Positions 8,300 to 17,034 of a DNA stretch of 21,006 nucleotides are shown piece by piece. Below the pieces are notes generated by a model that was given only the letters and a program-made list of their open reading frames with translations, did not search any database and had not been told where the DNA came from. Made by a program: the position numbers and the translations under genes. Where the stretch lies: positions 1 to 21,006 of the forward strand of contig DCHR01000007.1 of assembly GCA_002315375.1 (NCBI GenBank), in the 5' to 3' direction. Position 1 is the first letter of the stretch. Each line of letters begins with the position of its first letter. This stretch comes from Treponema sp. UBA1747 (GTDB lineage Bacteria > Spirochaetota > Spirochaetia > Treponematales > Treponemataceae).

Positions 8300-8593
8300 A
8301 TGAAAAACTTTGAAGAAAACTTAAGAAAACTTGAAGAACTTTCTTCGGACATTAAACGTTCAGACATTTCTCTGGAAGATGCACTTCGTGATTTCGAAGA
8401 AGGAATCAAACTGGCTAAAGGACTTGAACAGGAACTTAATGCCATCGAAGGGAAAATTCAGATTCTCATGAATGAACCAAATCCTATGACTGCTGAAAAC
8501 AAACCTCAGCTGGATGATTTTGCACCGACAAATACACAGACAGGAACTGCAGGTGCACCACAGGCAGGATTAAGACAGGATTCCCTGTTTTAG
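8300..8593 (+). CDS. xseB: Exodeoxyribonuclease VII small subunit
   Basis: 97-residue small subunit that binds XseA and is needed for nuclease function. The N-terminal two-thirds is the typical helical hairpin: FEENLRKLEELSSDIKRSDI, then SLEDALRDFEEGIKLAKGLE. The remaining 35 or so residues form a tail rich in Pro, Thr, Gln and Gly that most family members lack or keep short. The last five residues are QDSLF, matching the pattern of beta sliding-clamp binding peptides (Q-x-S/D-L-F). An AGGA Shine-Dalgarno lies about 7 nt upstream of the ATG. The gene sits between xseA and mutL, 21 bp before mutL, and is clearly co-transcribed. Confidence 0.94.
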   Translation: MKNFEENLRKLEELSSDIKRSDISLEDALRDFEEGIKLAKGLEQELNAIEGKIQILMNEPNPMTAENKPQLDDFAPTNTQTGTAGAPQAGLRQDSLF

Positions 8594-8614
8594 TTTTTTT
8601 AAGGATTCGAAGAA

Positions 8615-10627
8615 ATGAGCGCAACCAGACCAGTCAGAAAACTCAATGCTGAAACTGCCCGTAAAATTGCTGCCGGTGAAGTAATTGACCGGCCAAATGC
8701 TATTGTCAGGGAATTGCTGGACAACTCCGTGGATTCCGGGGCAACCTCTATCACCGTTGAGATCAATGGCGGCGGAATTGATAAAATCAGAATTGTAGAT
8801 AACGGCTGCGGAATGACAAAAGAAGACCTGCAGACATGCGCTCACCCTCACTGTACAAGCAAAATCGAAAAAGATGTGGACCTTCTGAACCTTACTACTT
8901 TGGGGTTCCGCGGCGAAGCCCTGGCTTCCATTGCAGCAGTTTCCAGACTTTCCATAATCAGTGCCGGCTGGAAAATGCGGGCTTCAATTACAGAAGACCA
9001 TATAATCGAATCTTTTGCCGAAACAAATGGAACCATTGTTCAGAGTGAAGGACTGTTTGAAAACTTCCCTGCCCGCCGCCAGTTTCTGAAACGGCCTGCA
9101 AGCGAAGGTCTTCTCTGTAAAAACACATTTATCGAAAAATGTCTTCCACGTCCTGACATTTCTTTCCGCCTTATTATGGACGGAGTCACAAAGCTGGATT
9201 TGCCACGTGATGTTTCCTTTACACAGAGATTTGTCCGGGCTATGGGCTACAGGGAAAGCGACAAACTTTTTTACGAAATTGAATCACACAGCGCCGAAGG
9301 TAAATGGAAAGTCAGAATCATTCTTGGAGAACCAGGCGTAAACAGATCAAACAAAAAAGATATTTTTATTTTTGTAAACGGACGCAGAATACAGGAATAC
9401 TCTCTGGTTCAGGCCGTTGAGTACGGCGGACAGGGATTTTTTCCTAACGGAACTTATCCTGTTGCAGCAGTATTTGTAGAAATCGATCCGCAGCTTGTAG
9501 ATTTCAATATTCACCCTGCAAAGAAAGAAGCAAGGTTCAGTGATATTTCAAGTCTCCACCACGGAATCAGTTCAACAGTCCGTAATTTTTACAAAAACCA
9601 TACTTTGCAGGGTCTTGCGTCAAATGCTCTTTCAGGTTCTAAAACTGAAAGTCACGAAAGTGATGCTACTGCAAGACAGAAAGAACTTTTTGAAAAACTC
9701 TTTGAAACGTCTGCTTCAAAAGTAGAACCTGCCGTTTCAAACACAAACACTTATTCTGATGCAAAAGAAAACAAAAGTTCAGGAGTTTACAGAGGCGCTT
9801 ATAAAATTCCGTCCCATGAAACAGAAAAAACATCTTTCAGCGACAGCTTTTCTGCACCAAAGTCCTCAGACACAAAAAGCAAACTGAATCTTTTTACTAC
9901 AAAGATATCTACCGGAAGCCTCGGAAAAACAACTGGAGAATCCCAGACAGGCGAGCAGAAATTTTCTTCACCTGCTTCAATATCACGGGCCCCTCAAACT
10001 ATTACTCAGAATACTAATCCAGCAGAACAGATTAATTCTCTTGCTGACGCAGCACTTGAAGAACCGCAGGAACAGGAAGCTCCTTCAGATTTTAAATTTC
10101 TTGGCTGTACTCTGGGAACCTTCCTTGTATGCGAAAAGAACGGAAGCCTTTATATTGTTGACCAGCATGCAGCTCATGAACGGATTCTTTTCAACAGAAT
10201 AATGTCCGAAAAACCTACAAAAATTTCTCTCATAATTCCCTATATACTGGAAACAGAAAACGAAGAAGAAAACAAGTATCTGGAAACCATAAAAGAACAG
10301 CTGAGTGAATGCGGTTTTGAAATTCAAAAGAACGGCAAAAACACCTGGGATGTCTGTACAACTCCTGACCGCTGGAAAGGAACAGAAAAAGATCTGAAAG
10401 AAGCCATTCTTTCAAAAAAAGTCGAACCGGTAGAAATCATCAGAAGTATTGCTGCAATGACTGCCTGCAGAGCTGCAGTTATGGACGGACACATTCTGGA
10501 TGATATAACTGCAGCAAAACTTGCAGAAGAAGCATTAAAGCTCAAGGACCCTCACTGCCCTCACGGCCGTCCAGTTTACACAGAACTTTCCCGAGAAAAG
10601 CTTTTCATGCTTGTAAAAAGAACATAA
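8615..10627 (+). CDS. mutL: DNA mismatch repair protein MutL
   Basis: GHKL ATPase that links MutS mismatch recognition to strand incision. In 670 residues: the ATPase core has E33 and N37 (RELLDNSVDSGATS), DNGCG (62-66), GFRGEAL (97-103) and FPARRQFLK. A Ser/Thr/Lys-rich linker without structure runs about 330-475. The C-terminal dimerisation domain (about 485-670) has an endonuclease-type motif starting DQHAAHE at D516 and CPHGRP at 648-653. The last acidic position of DQHA(x2)E(x4)E is Asn527 here, so nicking activity is uncertain. The stretch aligned by eye with the clamp-binding QEMIVP of Bacillus MutL reads ISLIIP, without the Gln. The ATG at 8615 follows AAGGA with 9 nt spacing. The gene ends at a hairpin shared with queA. 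Confidence 0.96.
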   Translation: MSATRPVRKLNAETARKIAAGEVIDRPNAIVRELLDNSVDSGATSITVEINGGGIDKIRIVDNGCGMTKEDLQTCAHPHCTSKIEKDVDLLNLTTLGFRGEALASIAAVSRLSIISAGWKMRASITEDHIIESFAETNGTIVQSEGLFENFPARRQFLKRPASEGLLCKNTFIEKCLPRPDISFRLIMDGVTKLDLPRDVSFTQRFVRAMGYRESDKLFYEIESHSAEGKWKVRIILGEPGVNRSNKKDIFIFVNGRRIQEYSLVQAVEYGGQGFFPNGTYPVAAVFVEIDPQLVDFNIHPAKKEARFSDISSLHHGISSTVRNFYKNHTLQGLASNALSGSKTESHESDATARQKELFEKLFETSASKVEPAVSNTNTYSDAKENKSSGVYRGAYKIPSHETEKTSFSDSFSAPKSSDTKSKLNLFTTKISTGSLGKTTGESQTGEQKFSSPASISRAPQTITQNTNPAEQINSLADAALEEPQEQEAPSDFKFLGCTLGTFLVCEKNGSLYIVDQHAAHERILFNRIMSEKPTKISLIIPYILETENEEENKYLETIKEQLSECGFEIQKNGKNTWDVCTTPDRWKGTEKDLKEAILSKKVEPVEIIRSIAAMTACRAAVMDGHILDDITAAKLAEEALKLKDPHCPHGRPVYTELSREKLFMLVKRT

Positions 10628-10657
10628 AAAAAGAGCGGTTTGAAACCGCTCTTTTTT
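10627..10657. terminator. Bidirectional intrinsic terminator between mutL and queA
   Basis: Near-perfect palindrome: A-tract, GAGCGGTTT, G, AAACCGCTC, T-tract. It fills the whole gap between the mutL and queA stop codons. With A-runs on one side and T-runs on the other it can terminate both converging operons. Confidence 0.93.
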
Positions 10658-10658
10658 G

Positions 10659-11699
10659 TTATTTTATAAGCATGCAGTCGCCGTAACTGAAAAACCTGTA
10701 ACGCTCTTCGACGGCTTTTTTGTAAGCATTCAGAATATTGTCTTTTCCCGCAAATGCAGAAACCAGCATAATCAGAGTGCTTTCCGGAGTATGGAAGTTG
10801 GTAAACATCTGGTCTACTGTTTTGAAACGGTAACCGGGATACATAAAAATATGTGTACTTGAAGTTCCGGCATTTACTGTTCCGTCTTCATTAGAAGCTG
10901 ATTCCAGGGTACGTACCGAAGTGGTTCCGACAGCAAGAATCTTTCTGCCGTCTTTTTTAGCCTGATTGATTTTATCTGCAACTGACTGAGGAACTGTATA
11001 AGCTTCTTCATGCATTTTATGATTTTCAATTTTATCTTCACGAACAGGAAGGAATGTTCCAAGACCAACATGAAGAGTTACGAAATCTCTTTCGATTCCT
11101 TTTGCGCTTAAACGGCCAAGCATTTCATCTGTAAAGTGAAGGCCTGCTGTTGGACATGCTGCGCTGCCGGTTTCTTTGGCATATACATTCTGATAGCGTT
11201 CGGAGTCGGAATCGGTATCTTCGCGCTTGATGTATGGAGGAAGCGGAATATGACCGTTGTGTTCAAACCATTCTTCTGTAATTACAAAATCAAAGTTCAC
11301 GGCGCGGAATTCTGTACCGGCATTTCCGGGAACATCAACGATTGTCCCGATTGTTCCGTCAGGAAATTTATAACGCATACCGGGCTTCTGTTTCTTTGCA
11401 TTGAAAACCATTGTATTCCAGGTACGGCATTCTTTGTCGATTGAATTAAGGAACATAAACTCTACTTCACGTCCGGTTGTTTCTTTGATTCCGTAACAAC
11501 GGGCACGGCGGACTTTTGAATTATTGAAAATCATAAGAGTTCCGTCATCAATCAGATCAGGAAGGTCATCCATCATGTGATGCTCAACAAGACCCGAAGT
11601 CCTGCCCAGAAGCATAAGTTTATCCTGACCACGCACTCCGCTAGGATGCTGAGCTATAAGTTCTTCAGGAAGATCAAAATAAAAATCAGAAGTAAGCAT
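10659..11699 (-). CDS. queA: S-adenosylmethionine:tRNA ribosyltransferase-isomerase
   Basis: Moves the ribosyl moiety of SAM onto preQ1 in tRNA, giving epoxyqueuosine at the wobble position of GUN-anticodon tRNAs. The 346-residue protein has the family landmarks: FYFDLPEELIAQHP near the N-terminus, HIPLPPYI (150-157), ETGSAACPTAGLHFT (176-190), HVGLGTFLPVR, GTTSVRTLES and the C-terminal TNFHTPESTLIMLVSAFAG. It is the third gene of a ruvA-ruvB-queA operon, 12 bp after ruvB; AGGGA about 6 nt upstream of the ATG may serve as RBS. The pairing of queA with ruvAB is common in bacteria. tgt is not in the window. Confidence 0.97.
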   Translation of the reverse strand: MLTSDFYFDLPEELIAQHPSGVRGQDKLMLLGRTSGLVEHHMMDDLPDLIDDGTLMIFNNSKVRRARCYGIKETTGREVEFMFLNSIDKECRTWNTMVFNAKKQKPGMRYKFPDGTIGTIVDVPGNAGTEFRAVNFDFVITEEWFEHNGHIPLPPYIKREDTDSDSERYQNVYAKETGSAACPTAGLHFTDEMLGRLSAKGIERDFVTLHVGLGTFLPVREDKIENHKMHEEAYTVPQSVADKINQAKKDGRKILAVGTTSVRTLESASNEDGTVNAGTSSTHIFMYPGYRFKTVDQMFTNFHTPESTLIMLVSAFAGKDNILNAYKKAVEERYRFFSYGDCMLIK

Positions 11700-11711
11700 A
11701 TTGTTCCCTAA

Positions 11712-12746
11712 TTAAAAAAGTGTATTCTGTCCGCTGGAATTTGTTCCGCCGTAAGGCAACCCCAGATGCTCATAGGCTTTGGGAGTTACAATACGTCCGC
11801 GGGGAGTTCTCTGAATTAGACCGCACTGAATAAGATATGGTTCGTAATAATCTTCCAGAGTATCAAGACTTTCGCCGATTGAAATAGCCAGAGTTTCAGC
11901 CCCTACAGGACCTCCCCCAAAATTATTGATAATTGAAAGAAGGATTTCCCTGTCATATTTTTCAAGGCCAAGTTCATCAATTCCAAGGCGCTTCAAACCA
12001 GCACGTGTAATTTCAATGGTAATAGTATCCCTGCCCGAAACTTCAGCAAAGTCACGCATGCGTCTTAAAACGCGGTTTGCAACACGAGGAGTTCCGCGTG
12101 AACACAAAGCCATAAGCATGGCAGCGTCATCATCAATTTTGATTTCAAGAATTCCTGCACTTCGCTTAATGATTGAAGCAAGTTCTTCCTGAGTATAAAA
12201 ATTGAAACGGGGAATTATTCCGAATCGCGAAATCAAAGGTGAAGAAACTGAACCTGCTTTTGTTGTGGCTCCGACAAGTGTAAACTTCGGAATTGGAATA
12301 CGAACGGTTCTAGCTGCAGCGCCCTGCCCGATAATCCAGTCCAGTTCATAGTCTTCCATTGCTATATAAAGCATTTCTTCAAGAGCCGGCTTTAAGCGGT
12401 GGATTTCATCTATAAAGAAAACTGTACGGGGTGTAATGGTCGAAAGAATACCTGCCAGATCTTTAGGCTTGTCCAAAGCAGGAGCTGATGTAACCTTAAA
12501 ATCAACGCCCAGTTCGTTTGCAGTAATTTGGGCAAGAGTAGTTTTACCAAGTCCCGGGGGACCAATAAGCAGAAGATGATCCAGGGCTTCTTCACGGTCA
12601 CGGGCGGCCTTGATGAAAACTGAAAGATTTTCTTTTATTTCTTTCTGCCCGAGAAATTCATTCAATCCTTTAGGACGGAGATTTACATCATTGTCTTCTG
12701 AAAAATTTGAAGCATCTGCTCTGATAATATTCAGTTCACTTTCCAT
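11712..12746 (-). CDS. ruvB: Holliday junction branch migration ATPase RuvB
   Basis: AAA+ hexameric motor that, with RuvA, drives branch migration of Holliday junctions. The 344-residue protein has NLRPKGLNEFLGQ (22-34), Walker A GPPGLGKT (62-69), Walker B IDEIH (112-116), sensor GATTKAG (159-165) and SRFG (173-176), then the small helical lid and a C-terminal winged-helix domain ending near LGLPYG. The last residues, GQNTLF, extend beyond the winged helix. QNTLF resembles a sliding-clamp binding peptide and also the QDSLF ending of XseB. The start codon overlaps the ruvA stop by one base (TAATG), so translation is probably coupled. Confidence 0.97.
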   Translation of the reverse strand: MESELNIIRADASNFSEDNDVNLRPKGLNEFLGQKEIKENLSVFIKAARDREEALDHLLLIGPPGLGKTTLAQITANELGVDFKVTSAPALDKPKDLAGILSTITPRTVFFIDEIHRLKPALEEMLYIAMEDYELDWIIGQGAAARTVRIPIPKFTLVGATTKAGSVSSPLISRFGIIPRFNFYTQEELASIIKRSAGILEIKIDDDAAMLMALCSRGTPRVANRVLRRMRDFAEVSGRDTITIEITRAGLKRLGIDELGLEKYDREILLSIINNFGGGPVGAETLAISIGESLDTLEDYYEPYLIQCGLIQRTPRGRIVTPKAYEHLGLPYGGTNSSGQNTLF

Positions 12747-13360
12747 TATGCCAATCCTACAATTACTTTTTTGAAGAGAAGATCTTCTTTTTCTGTCTGA
12801 GATTTTGAATCAAATGCCGGATCTTTAGAAAACTCTTCAACAATCAGGGCAACTTTCTGTTCAACAGATCTCTTATCATAACCCATTTCAACAAGAGAAG
12901 AAATTACATCGCTGTATGGAGCCGGAGATGAAACTCTAACAACTGTTTCATTCTGATTCATTGTAAGCTTACCTTTCAACGCAAGCATCATTTTACCCGC
13001 AGTCTTTTTACCGACACCCGGGATTTTTTCAAGCATTTCCAGGTCACCACGGTCCAGAACATCACTCAGACGACCAGAACTTACAGAACTCATTATTTTA
13101 ACAGCACCTTTTGGACCAACTCCGTCAACCTTTAAAAGATCAAAAAACAGACTTCTTTCTTCAGCTGAGGCAAAACCGTATAAATCCATGACTTTATCTG
13201 TATGATTGAGCCAGGTGTAAACCCGGGCTTCATCTCCCACATGACCAATCAAATCCAGATTGGAATCAGGCATGCAAATATCCCATTCGATGCCATTAGT
13301 TTCAATAAAAAGCTGCTTGGGAAATTTTCCTGTAATCAGGCCGTTAATAGAATTAAACAT
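12746..13360 (-). CDS. ruvA: Holliday junction DNA-binding protein RuvA
   Basis: Tetrameric protein that binds four-way junctions and loads RuvB. In 204 residues: an N-terminal OB-fold (MFNSINGLITG, GIEWDICMP); two helix-hairpin-helix elements, VDGVGPKGA (78-86) and IPGVGKKTAGKM (113-124); a linker; and a C-terminal domain III (about 148-204) that contacts RuvB. I place the start at the ATG at 13360. Longer reading frames would add 20 residues that do not match the family N-terminus. No usable Shine-Dalgarno is present; a perfect TATAAT ends 6 nt before the ATG, indicating a leaderless transcript. The gene is divergent from the Wzi-like gene at 13421. ruvC is not in this window. Confidence 0.96.
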   Translation of the reverse strand: MFNSINGLITGKFPKQLFIETNGIEWDICMPDSNLDLIGHVGDEARVYTWLNHTDKVMDLYGFASAEERSLFFDLLKVDGVGPKGAVKIMSSVSSGRLSDVLDRGDLEMLEKIPGVGKKTAGKMMLALKGKLTMNQNETVVRVSSPAPYSDVISSLVEMGYDKRSVEQKVALIVEEFSKDPAFDSKSQTEKEDLLFKKVIVGLA

Positions 13361-13420
13361 ACCATTATTATACTGACCTTTAGGTTTTAAATGAACATAT
13401 TTTATGGTAAAATATTTCAA
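13361..13420. promoter_or_regulatory. Divergent leaderless-type promoters, ruvA and Wzi-like gene
   Basis: Minus strand: TATAAT at 13367-13372, 6 nt before the ruvA ATG, with a weak TTCATT 17 bp upstream (13390-13395). Plus strand: extended -10 TGG-TAAAAT (hexamer 13408-13413), 7 nt before the ATG at 13421. Neither start has a Shine-Dalgarno at a usable distance. Confidence 0.55.
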
Positions 13421-15121
13421 ATGGTAATTCGAAAACTACTAAAATCTGCAGCAGCAGTCTTTTCATTAGCCCTGTTTTTCAACGCTTCCCTTTTTTCTCA
13501 GGAAAGCCTAACCTCCCGTGAAGAAAAATATTTTGATCTTCTGACTTTATCAAGCATTACTGAACGGAATTTTCTTTCTTACAGAACACTAAGCGATAAT
13601 ACCTGGAATTATTTTGAAATAGATGCACAACATCCCTGGGCAAACAACCGCTTCAGAAAGACAATTCCTTTATGGAAGGATTTTTCTTTCCAGCTTTATG
13701 GACCTGAATGGTATAATTCTGTAAATACCCTTTCGCCATGGGGTTCTTATGACGGTGCACTCTGGCAGGGACGCGGATATAATACAAGTTTGGAAGCCGG
13801 CGGCCGCATTGAAGGTTACGGTCTTGAATTAACGATAAAACCTCAAATCAGTTTTTCACAGAATCTTGCTTTTGATTACAAGACGCCTGAAGGCTTTACC
13901 GAAAAAAAATATGCCGGTAAAGCAAAGAAATACGGTTACATCTATGGTTCTTCCTGTGATTCAGTCCAGAGATTCGGGGAGGATGCTTTCTGGACATTTG
14001 ACTGGGGAGACACTGAATTACGTTACACCTGGAAAAACCTGACTGCAGGCTTTGGCTGGCAGGCTGTGTGGCTTGGACCAAATTATGTTCATCCACTTCT
14101 TTCCTCGAACAATGCTGCATCCTACCCGAAAATCGATCTGGGTTTAAGGAAGCAGGAAATCATTATTCCAAAGCTTGACTGGAATATAGGATTTATAGAA
14201 GGAAGAATCTGGTCCGGATACCTTACTGAAAGTGATTACTTCGATAATGATTCTGAAAATGATCACAGACTTATCCACGGACTTTCAATGAGCTATGCGC
14301 CTTCCTTCATGAAAGGCTTTACAATCAATGCAAACCGCATATGCATCGTTCATGCATCCTGGGCTAACATGGGATACATTATTCCGGTTTACGACAACAC
14401 CTTTATCGGGAAAAAAGATCTTTCAGGAGAAGACCAGAAAATGTCGATTACAGCGGACTGGACTTTCCCTGAAACTGGCTTTGAAATTTATGGTGAAATC
14501 GGAATCGATGACTTTCTTCCGTCTGGAAACAGCCTTCTTCTGGGGTATCTCAGGTGGCCTTTCCATACTGCAAGCTATACTGTGGGAGCAAAGAAAGTTT
14601 TCGATTTCAAAAACTCTGAAATGAAAGGTATCCTGATTTTTGAATGGAATAATTCGGAACCAAGCCAGGACTACCAGATGTGGGGAAGCTATAACTTTGG
14701 TTTCCACGGTCAGTTGCTTCAGGGATATACTAACCGGGGCCAGTGGCTTGGAAGCGGCTACGGTTACGGCGGAAACAGCCAGCAGCTGGAATACAGACTT
14801 TATTACCCGCAAGGCTCTTCTACTTTTATAATCGGGAGAAACAATCCTGACAACTCCTACATCTTTGCAAAATCTGCTTATTCAACTGCCAACACAACTG
14901 GAACTGCAGACAAATGGCTTGCAGCCTTCAAGGCAAATTTCTACACAGGAATTGAAACTTCTTACTTTGTAAGAAAAGATCTGGTTTTAAGCGGAGGCTT
15001 CCTTTACGACCTGATAATAAACAACAAATACAACCCGGAAAAAGATTCATCAGGCAGAAACCGAATCAATACAACTGACCACAATTTCCACCTGAATTTT
15101 TCAGCTGAATATATATTCTAA
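13421..15121 (+). CDS. Wzi-like outer-membrane beta-barrel protein (first of three)
   Basis: 566 residues with a classical signal peptide (MVIRKLLKSAAAVFSLALFF, cleavage near LFS) and a C-terminal Phe, as in outer-membrane barrels. It shows marks of the capsule-assembly Wzi family: LWQGRGYNTSLEAGGR; a strand with LTAGFGWQAVWLGP followed by LLSSNNAASYP; and FEIYGEIGIDDF. In the founding systems Wzi is an outer-membrane protein that helps attach capsule to the surface; here the substrate is unknown. I prefer the ATG at 13421 over the one at 13391 because it begins the signal peptide directly and has TGG-TAAAAT 7 nt upstream. It converges with the next barrel gene, leaving a gap of 13 bp without a clear terminator hairpin. 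Confidence 0.78.
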   Translation: MVIRKLLKSAAAVFSLALFFNASLFSQESLTSREEKYFDLLTLSSITERNFLSYRTLSDNTWNYFEIDAQHPWANNRFRKTIPLWKDFSFQLYGPEWYNSVNTLSPWGSYDGALWQGRGYNTSLEAGGRIEGYGLELTIKPQISFSQNLAFDYKTPEGFTEKKYAGKAKKYGYIYGSSCDSVQRFGEDAFWTFDWGDTELRYTWKNLTAGFGWQAVWLGPNYVHPLLSSNNAASYPKIDLGLRKQEIIIPKLDWNIGFIEGRIWSGYLTESDYFDNDSENDHRLIHGLSMSYAPSFMKGFTINANRICIVHASWANMGYIIPVYDNTFIGKKDLSGEDQKMSITADWTFPETGFEIYGEIGIDDFLPSGNSLLLGYLRWPFHTASYTVGAKKVFDFKNSEMKGILIFEWNNSEPSQDYQMWGSYNFGFHGQLLQGYTNRGQWLGSGYGYGGNSQQLEYRLYYPQGSSTFIIGRNNPDNSYIFAKSAYSTANTTGTADKWLAAFKANFYTGIETSYFVRKDLVLSGGFLYDLIINNKYNPEKDSSGRNRINTTDHNFHLNFSAEYIF

Positions 15122-15134
15122 TCCGTTTTACCGG

Positions 15135-16928
15135 TTACCAGGTATAAGTAAAATGTACGCTGATGAAATGTTTTGAAATATTGTAAAGCTGGCTTGCCCA
15201 TAAGTCTTTATAATATTTCACGATTTCTGAACCATCAGTATAAATAGTTCCGTTCCAGGTGTAGGTTCCGTCATTATTTTTATCAAGCTTGTCACCCTGT
15301 CCCGGATAAAGATCAGTATCGATTCCCGCATTCTTTATGTATTCAAAATCGTAACCAAGTCCGAACTTGAAGGTTCCCGCTTTGGATTTATTCAGAGTGT
15401 ATTCCGCATCCAGACCGAAGGTCAGGTCTGTCATTGTATGATCCCCTGTCATAAAAAGCAGATGGTCCCATGCCGAATCTGTATAGAAGCCTGCTGAACT
15501 GTGATTCGGGAAATGTTTCTGAGTAACTTCGTCATTATCAAGCATCTGATGGGAAAATACTGTTCCGTCAGTTCTGTAGTGTCCCGGTTCACTGTCGAGA
15601 TAATAAAGGGCTTCTTCTTCGGTGAAGGATTCGCAGACATTCTGGTGGCGTACGAAAGAAGCCTTGAAATGCAGTTCCAGATTTTCTACAGGCGTTGCCT
15701 TAACTTTCAGCTGAAGACGGTCTGAATCCCCTCCAAGCACTGAGCCCATACAGAAACCGTTATTTGTATAATTCTGGTAGTTGATTGTTTTTCCATGGAG
15801 ATTAAAATCTTTGTAATCGTCATAATCCCAGTGTGCATAAACGAAAGGCATTATTGCGGTGTAATTCAAATCAACCAGATCCAGCCAAAAAAGCTCCGGT
15901 GCATACTGAAGGCCAAGACTTCCGGCTACACGATATTTGTCATCAAGTCCCCTGAACCTGAGGGAAAAATCATCGACAAATAAGTCACCCGAAATTTTCA
16001 AACCGTCAACAGGCCGTGCTTCAAAGAGAGCTCCCATCTGAAGATTGTCGTTACAACCGTTGATTCCCTGATTGATCATATAAGGAACCGGGAAAAGATA
16101 TGACAGTTCGGTTCGTCTTCCAAATACAACATTTTCGTAATATGTAAAAGAAATCTTTTTGTTTAAACTCCACTTCAAAGAATGAAGAGAAAGAAATTTG
16201 GAACCGAAAAGTTCATAGCCCACATTATTTGTGGCTCCAATTGATGTGAAAAGCTGGCTGAACATTAATCCGGCAGGCAGATTGATTGTGTAGCTTAATC
16301 CTGATGAATGATAACCGGTATCATTCATGGCAAGACCTTCCTGCCAGAAAGGACCGAATCCGAAACGGTTTACACCCGCAGTTCCGGAAATTGTTTCATT
16401 TCCGAAGAACAGATTACAGTTGCCGTCTACATAACCATCAAGTGGTCCGAAACCAACTGCATCCTGAACTGAATCATGTTCAATATTATTCCACAAAGGT
16501 TTCTTGTTGAATTCATTTCCCTTTATTGCAAGGAGTCCCAGGTTATAGCTTAAACCTGCATATTTGAAAATCTGGGAATCTCCCTGAAGGTGGAAATCAG
16601 CATCAGCAATTTTTTCAGAATCTGCTGAAGATTTTACAAAAACTCCATCTGCGGAAACCTGAACATGCCAGCTTTTTCCTGTTATTCTTTCATATTCACT
16701 TTTTGCTTCTTCAGAATCTGCTTCACTTTCAGATTCAATTACTTCCTGAAGAATTTTCTTGATTACAGGAAGCGAATAAGGTCTGATTTGCGGAAGGTCA
16801 CTTACAAGGCCTTTTATCTCCCAAATCATTGCTTTTTCATAAAATTTATCGTTCGGATTTACACTAACCTGTGCAAAAAGATTCACACAAAAAATTGAAA
16901 TTAAACAAAAAGCCAACCATTTTTTCAT
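15135..16928 (-). CDS. Outer-membrane beta-barrel protein, probably Wzi-like (second of three)
   Basis: 597 residues with a signal peptide (MKKWLAFCLISIFCVNLFA, then Gln) and a C-terminal Trp suited to barrel insertion. The N-terminal region resembles the short helical part in front of such barrels (GLVSDLPQIRPYSLPVIKKI), followed by a Glu/Ser-rich stretch. Barrel marks parallel the first protein: RFGFGPFW, then LAMNDTGYHSSGLSYT, and the strand LKISGDLFVDDF. Overall similarity to its neighbours is low by eye, so this is an architecture-level call. It is transcribed divergently from the TPR-like protein gene. The ATG has no Shine-Dalgarno; TGG-TATATT ends 6 nt upstream. Confidence 0.68.
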   Translation of the reverse strand: MKKWLAFCLISIFCVNLFAQVSVNPNDKFYEKAMIWEIKGLVSDLPQIRPYSLPVIKKILQEVIESESEADSEEAKSEYERITGKSWHVQVSADGVFVKSSADSEKIADADFHLQGDSQIFKYAGLSYNLGLLAIKGNEFNKKPLWNNIEHDSVQDAVGFGPLDGYVDGNCNLFFGNETISGTAGVNRFGFGPFWQEGLAMNDTGYHSSGLSYTINLPAGLMFSQLFTSIGATNNVGYELFGSKFLSLHSLKWSLNKKISFTYYENVVFGRRTELSYLFPVPYMINQGINGCNDNLQMGALFEARPVDGLKISGDLFVDDFSLRFRGLDDKYRVAGSLGLQYAPELFWLDLVDLNYTAIMPFVYAHWDYDDYKDFNLHGKTINYQNYTNNGFCMGSVLGGDSDRLQLKVKATPVENLELHFKASFVRHQNVCESFTEEEALYYLDSEPGHYRTDGTVFSHQMLDNDEVTQKHFPNHSSAGFYTDSAWDHLLFMTGDHTMTDLTFGLDAEYTLNKSKAGTFKFGLGYDFEYIKNAGIDTDLYPGQGDKLDKNNDGTYTWNGTIYTDGSEIVKYYKDLWASQLYNISKHFISVHFTYTW

Positions 16929-16943
16929 GTCTCAAATATACCA
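16929..16943 (-). promoter_or_regulatory. Extended -10 promoter abutting the second barrel gene
   Basis: On the minus strand, TGG (16941-16943) then TATATT (16935-16940), with 6 nt to the ATG at 16928. No good -35 at 16-18 bp. Same layout as at 13421 and 20848. Confidence 0.5.
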
Positions 16944-16997
16944 TATTATTAAAAATTTAGTAAGTAATCGGTTTTTACAACAAATTTCCCATAATTA

Positions 16998-17034
16998 TTG
17001 TATCCCTATTAGATTTCTGTTATTTTCTATATAT
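16998..17034 (+). promoter_or_regulatory. Putative promoter of the TPR-like protein and glycosyltransferase genes
   Basis: TTGTAT (16998-17003), a 17-nt spacer ending in TGT, then TATTTT (17021-17026), 8 nt before the ATG at 17035. Weaker than the others, but the spacing and the TGn extension fit. No Shine-Dalgarno. Confidence 0.4.

Noticed and set aside
13391..13420. Longer first barrel protein starting at ATG 13391
   Set aside because: It would put ten residues in front of a complete signal peptide, and the extended -10 at 13405-13413 would fall inside the coding sequence.
15122..15140. Possible terminator between the first two barrel genes
   Set aside because: Only very short inverted repeats (such as TACC with GGTA) and no T-tract; not enough to call.
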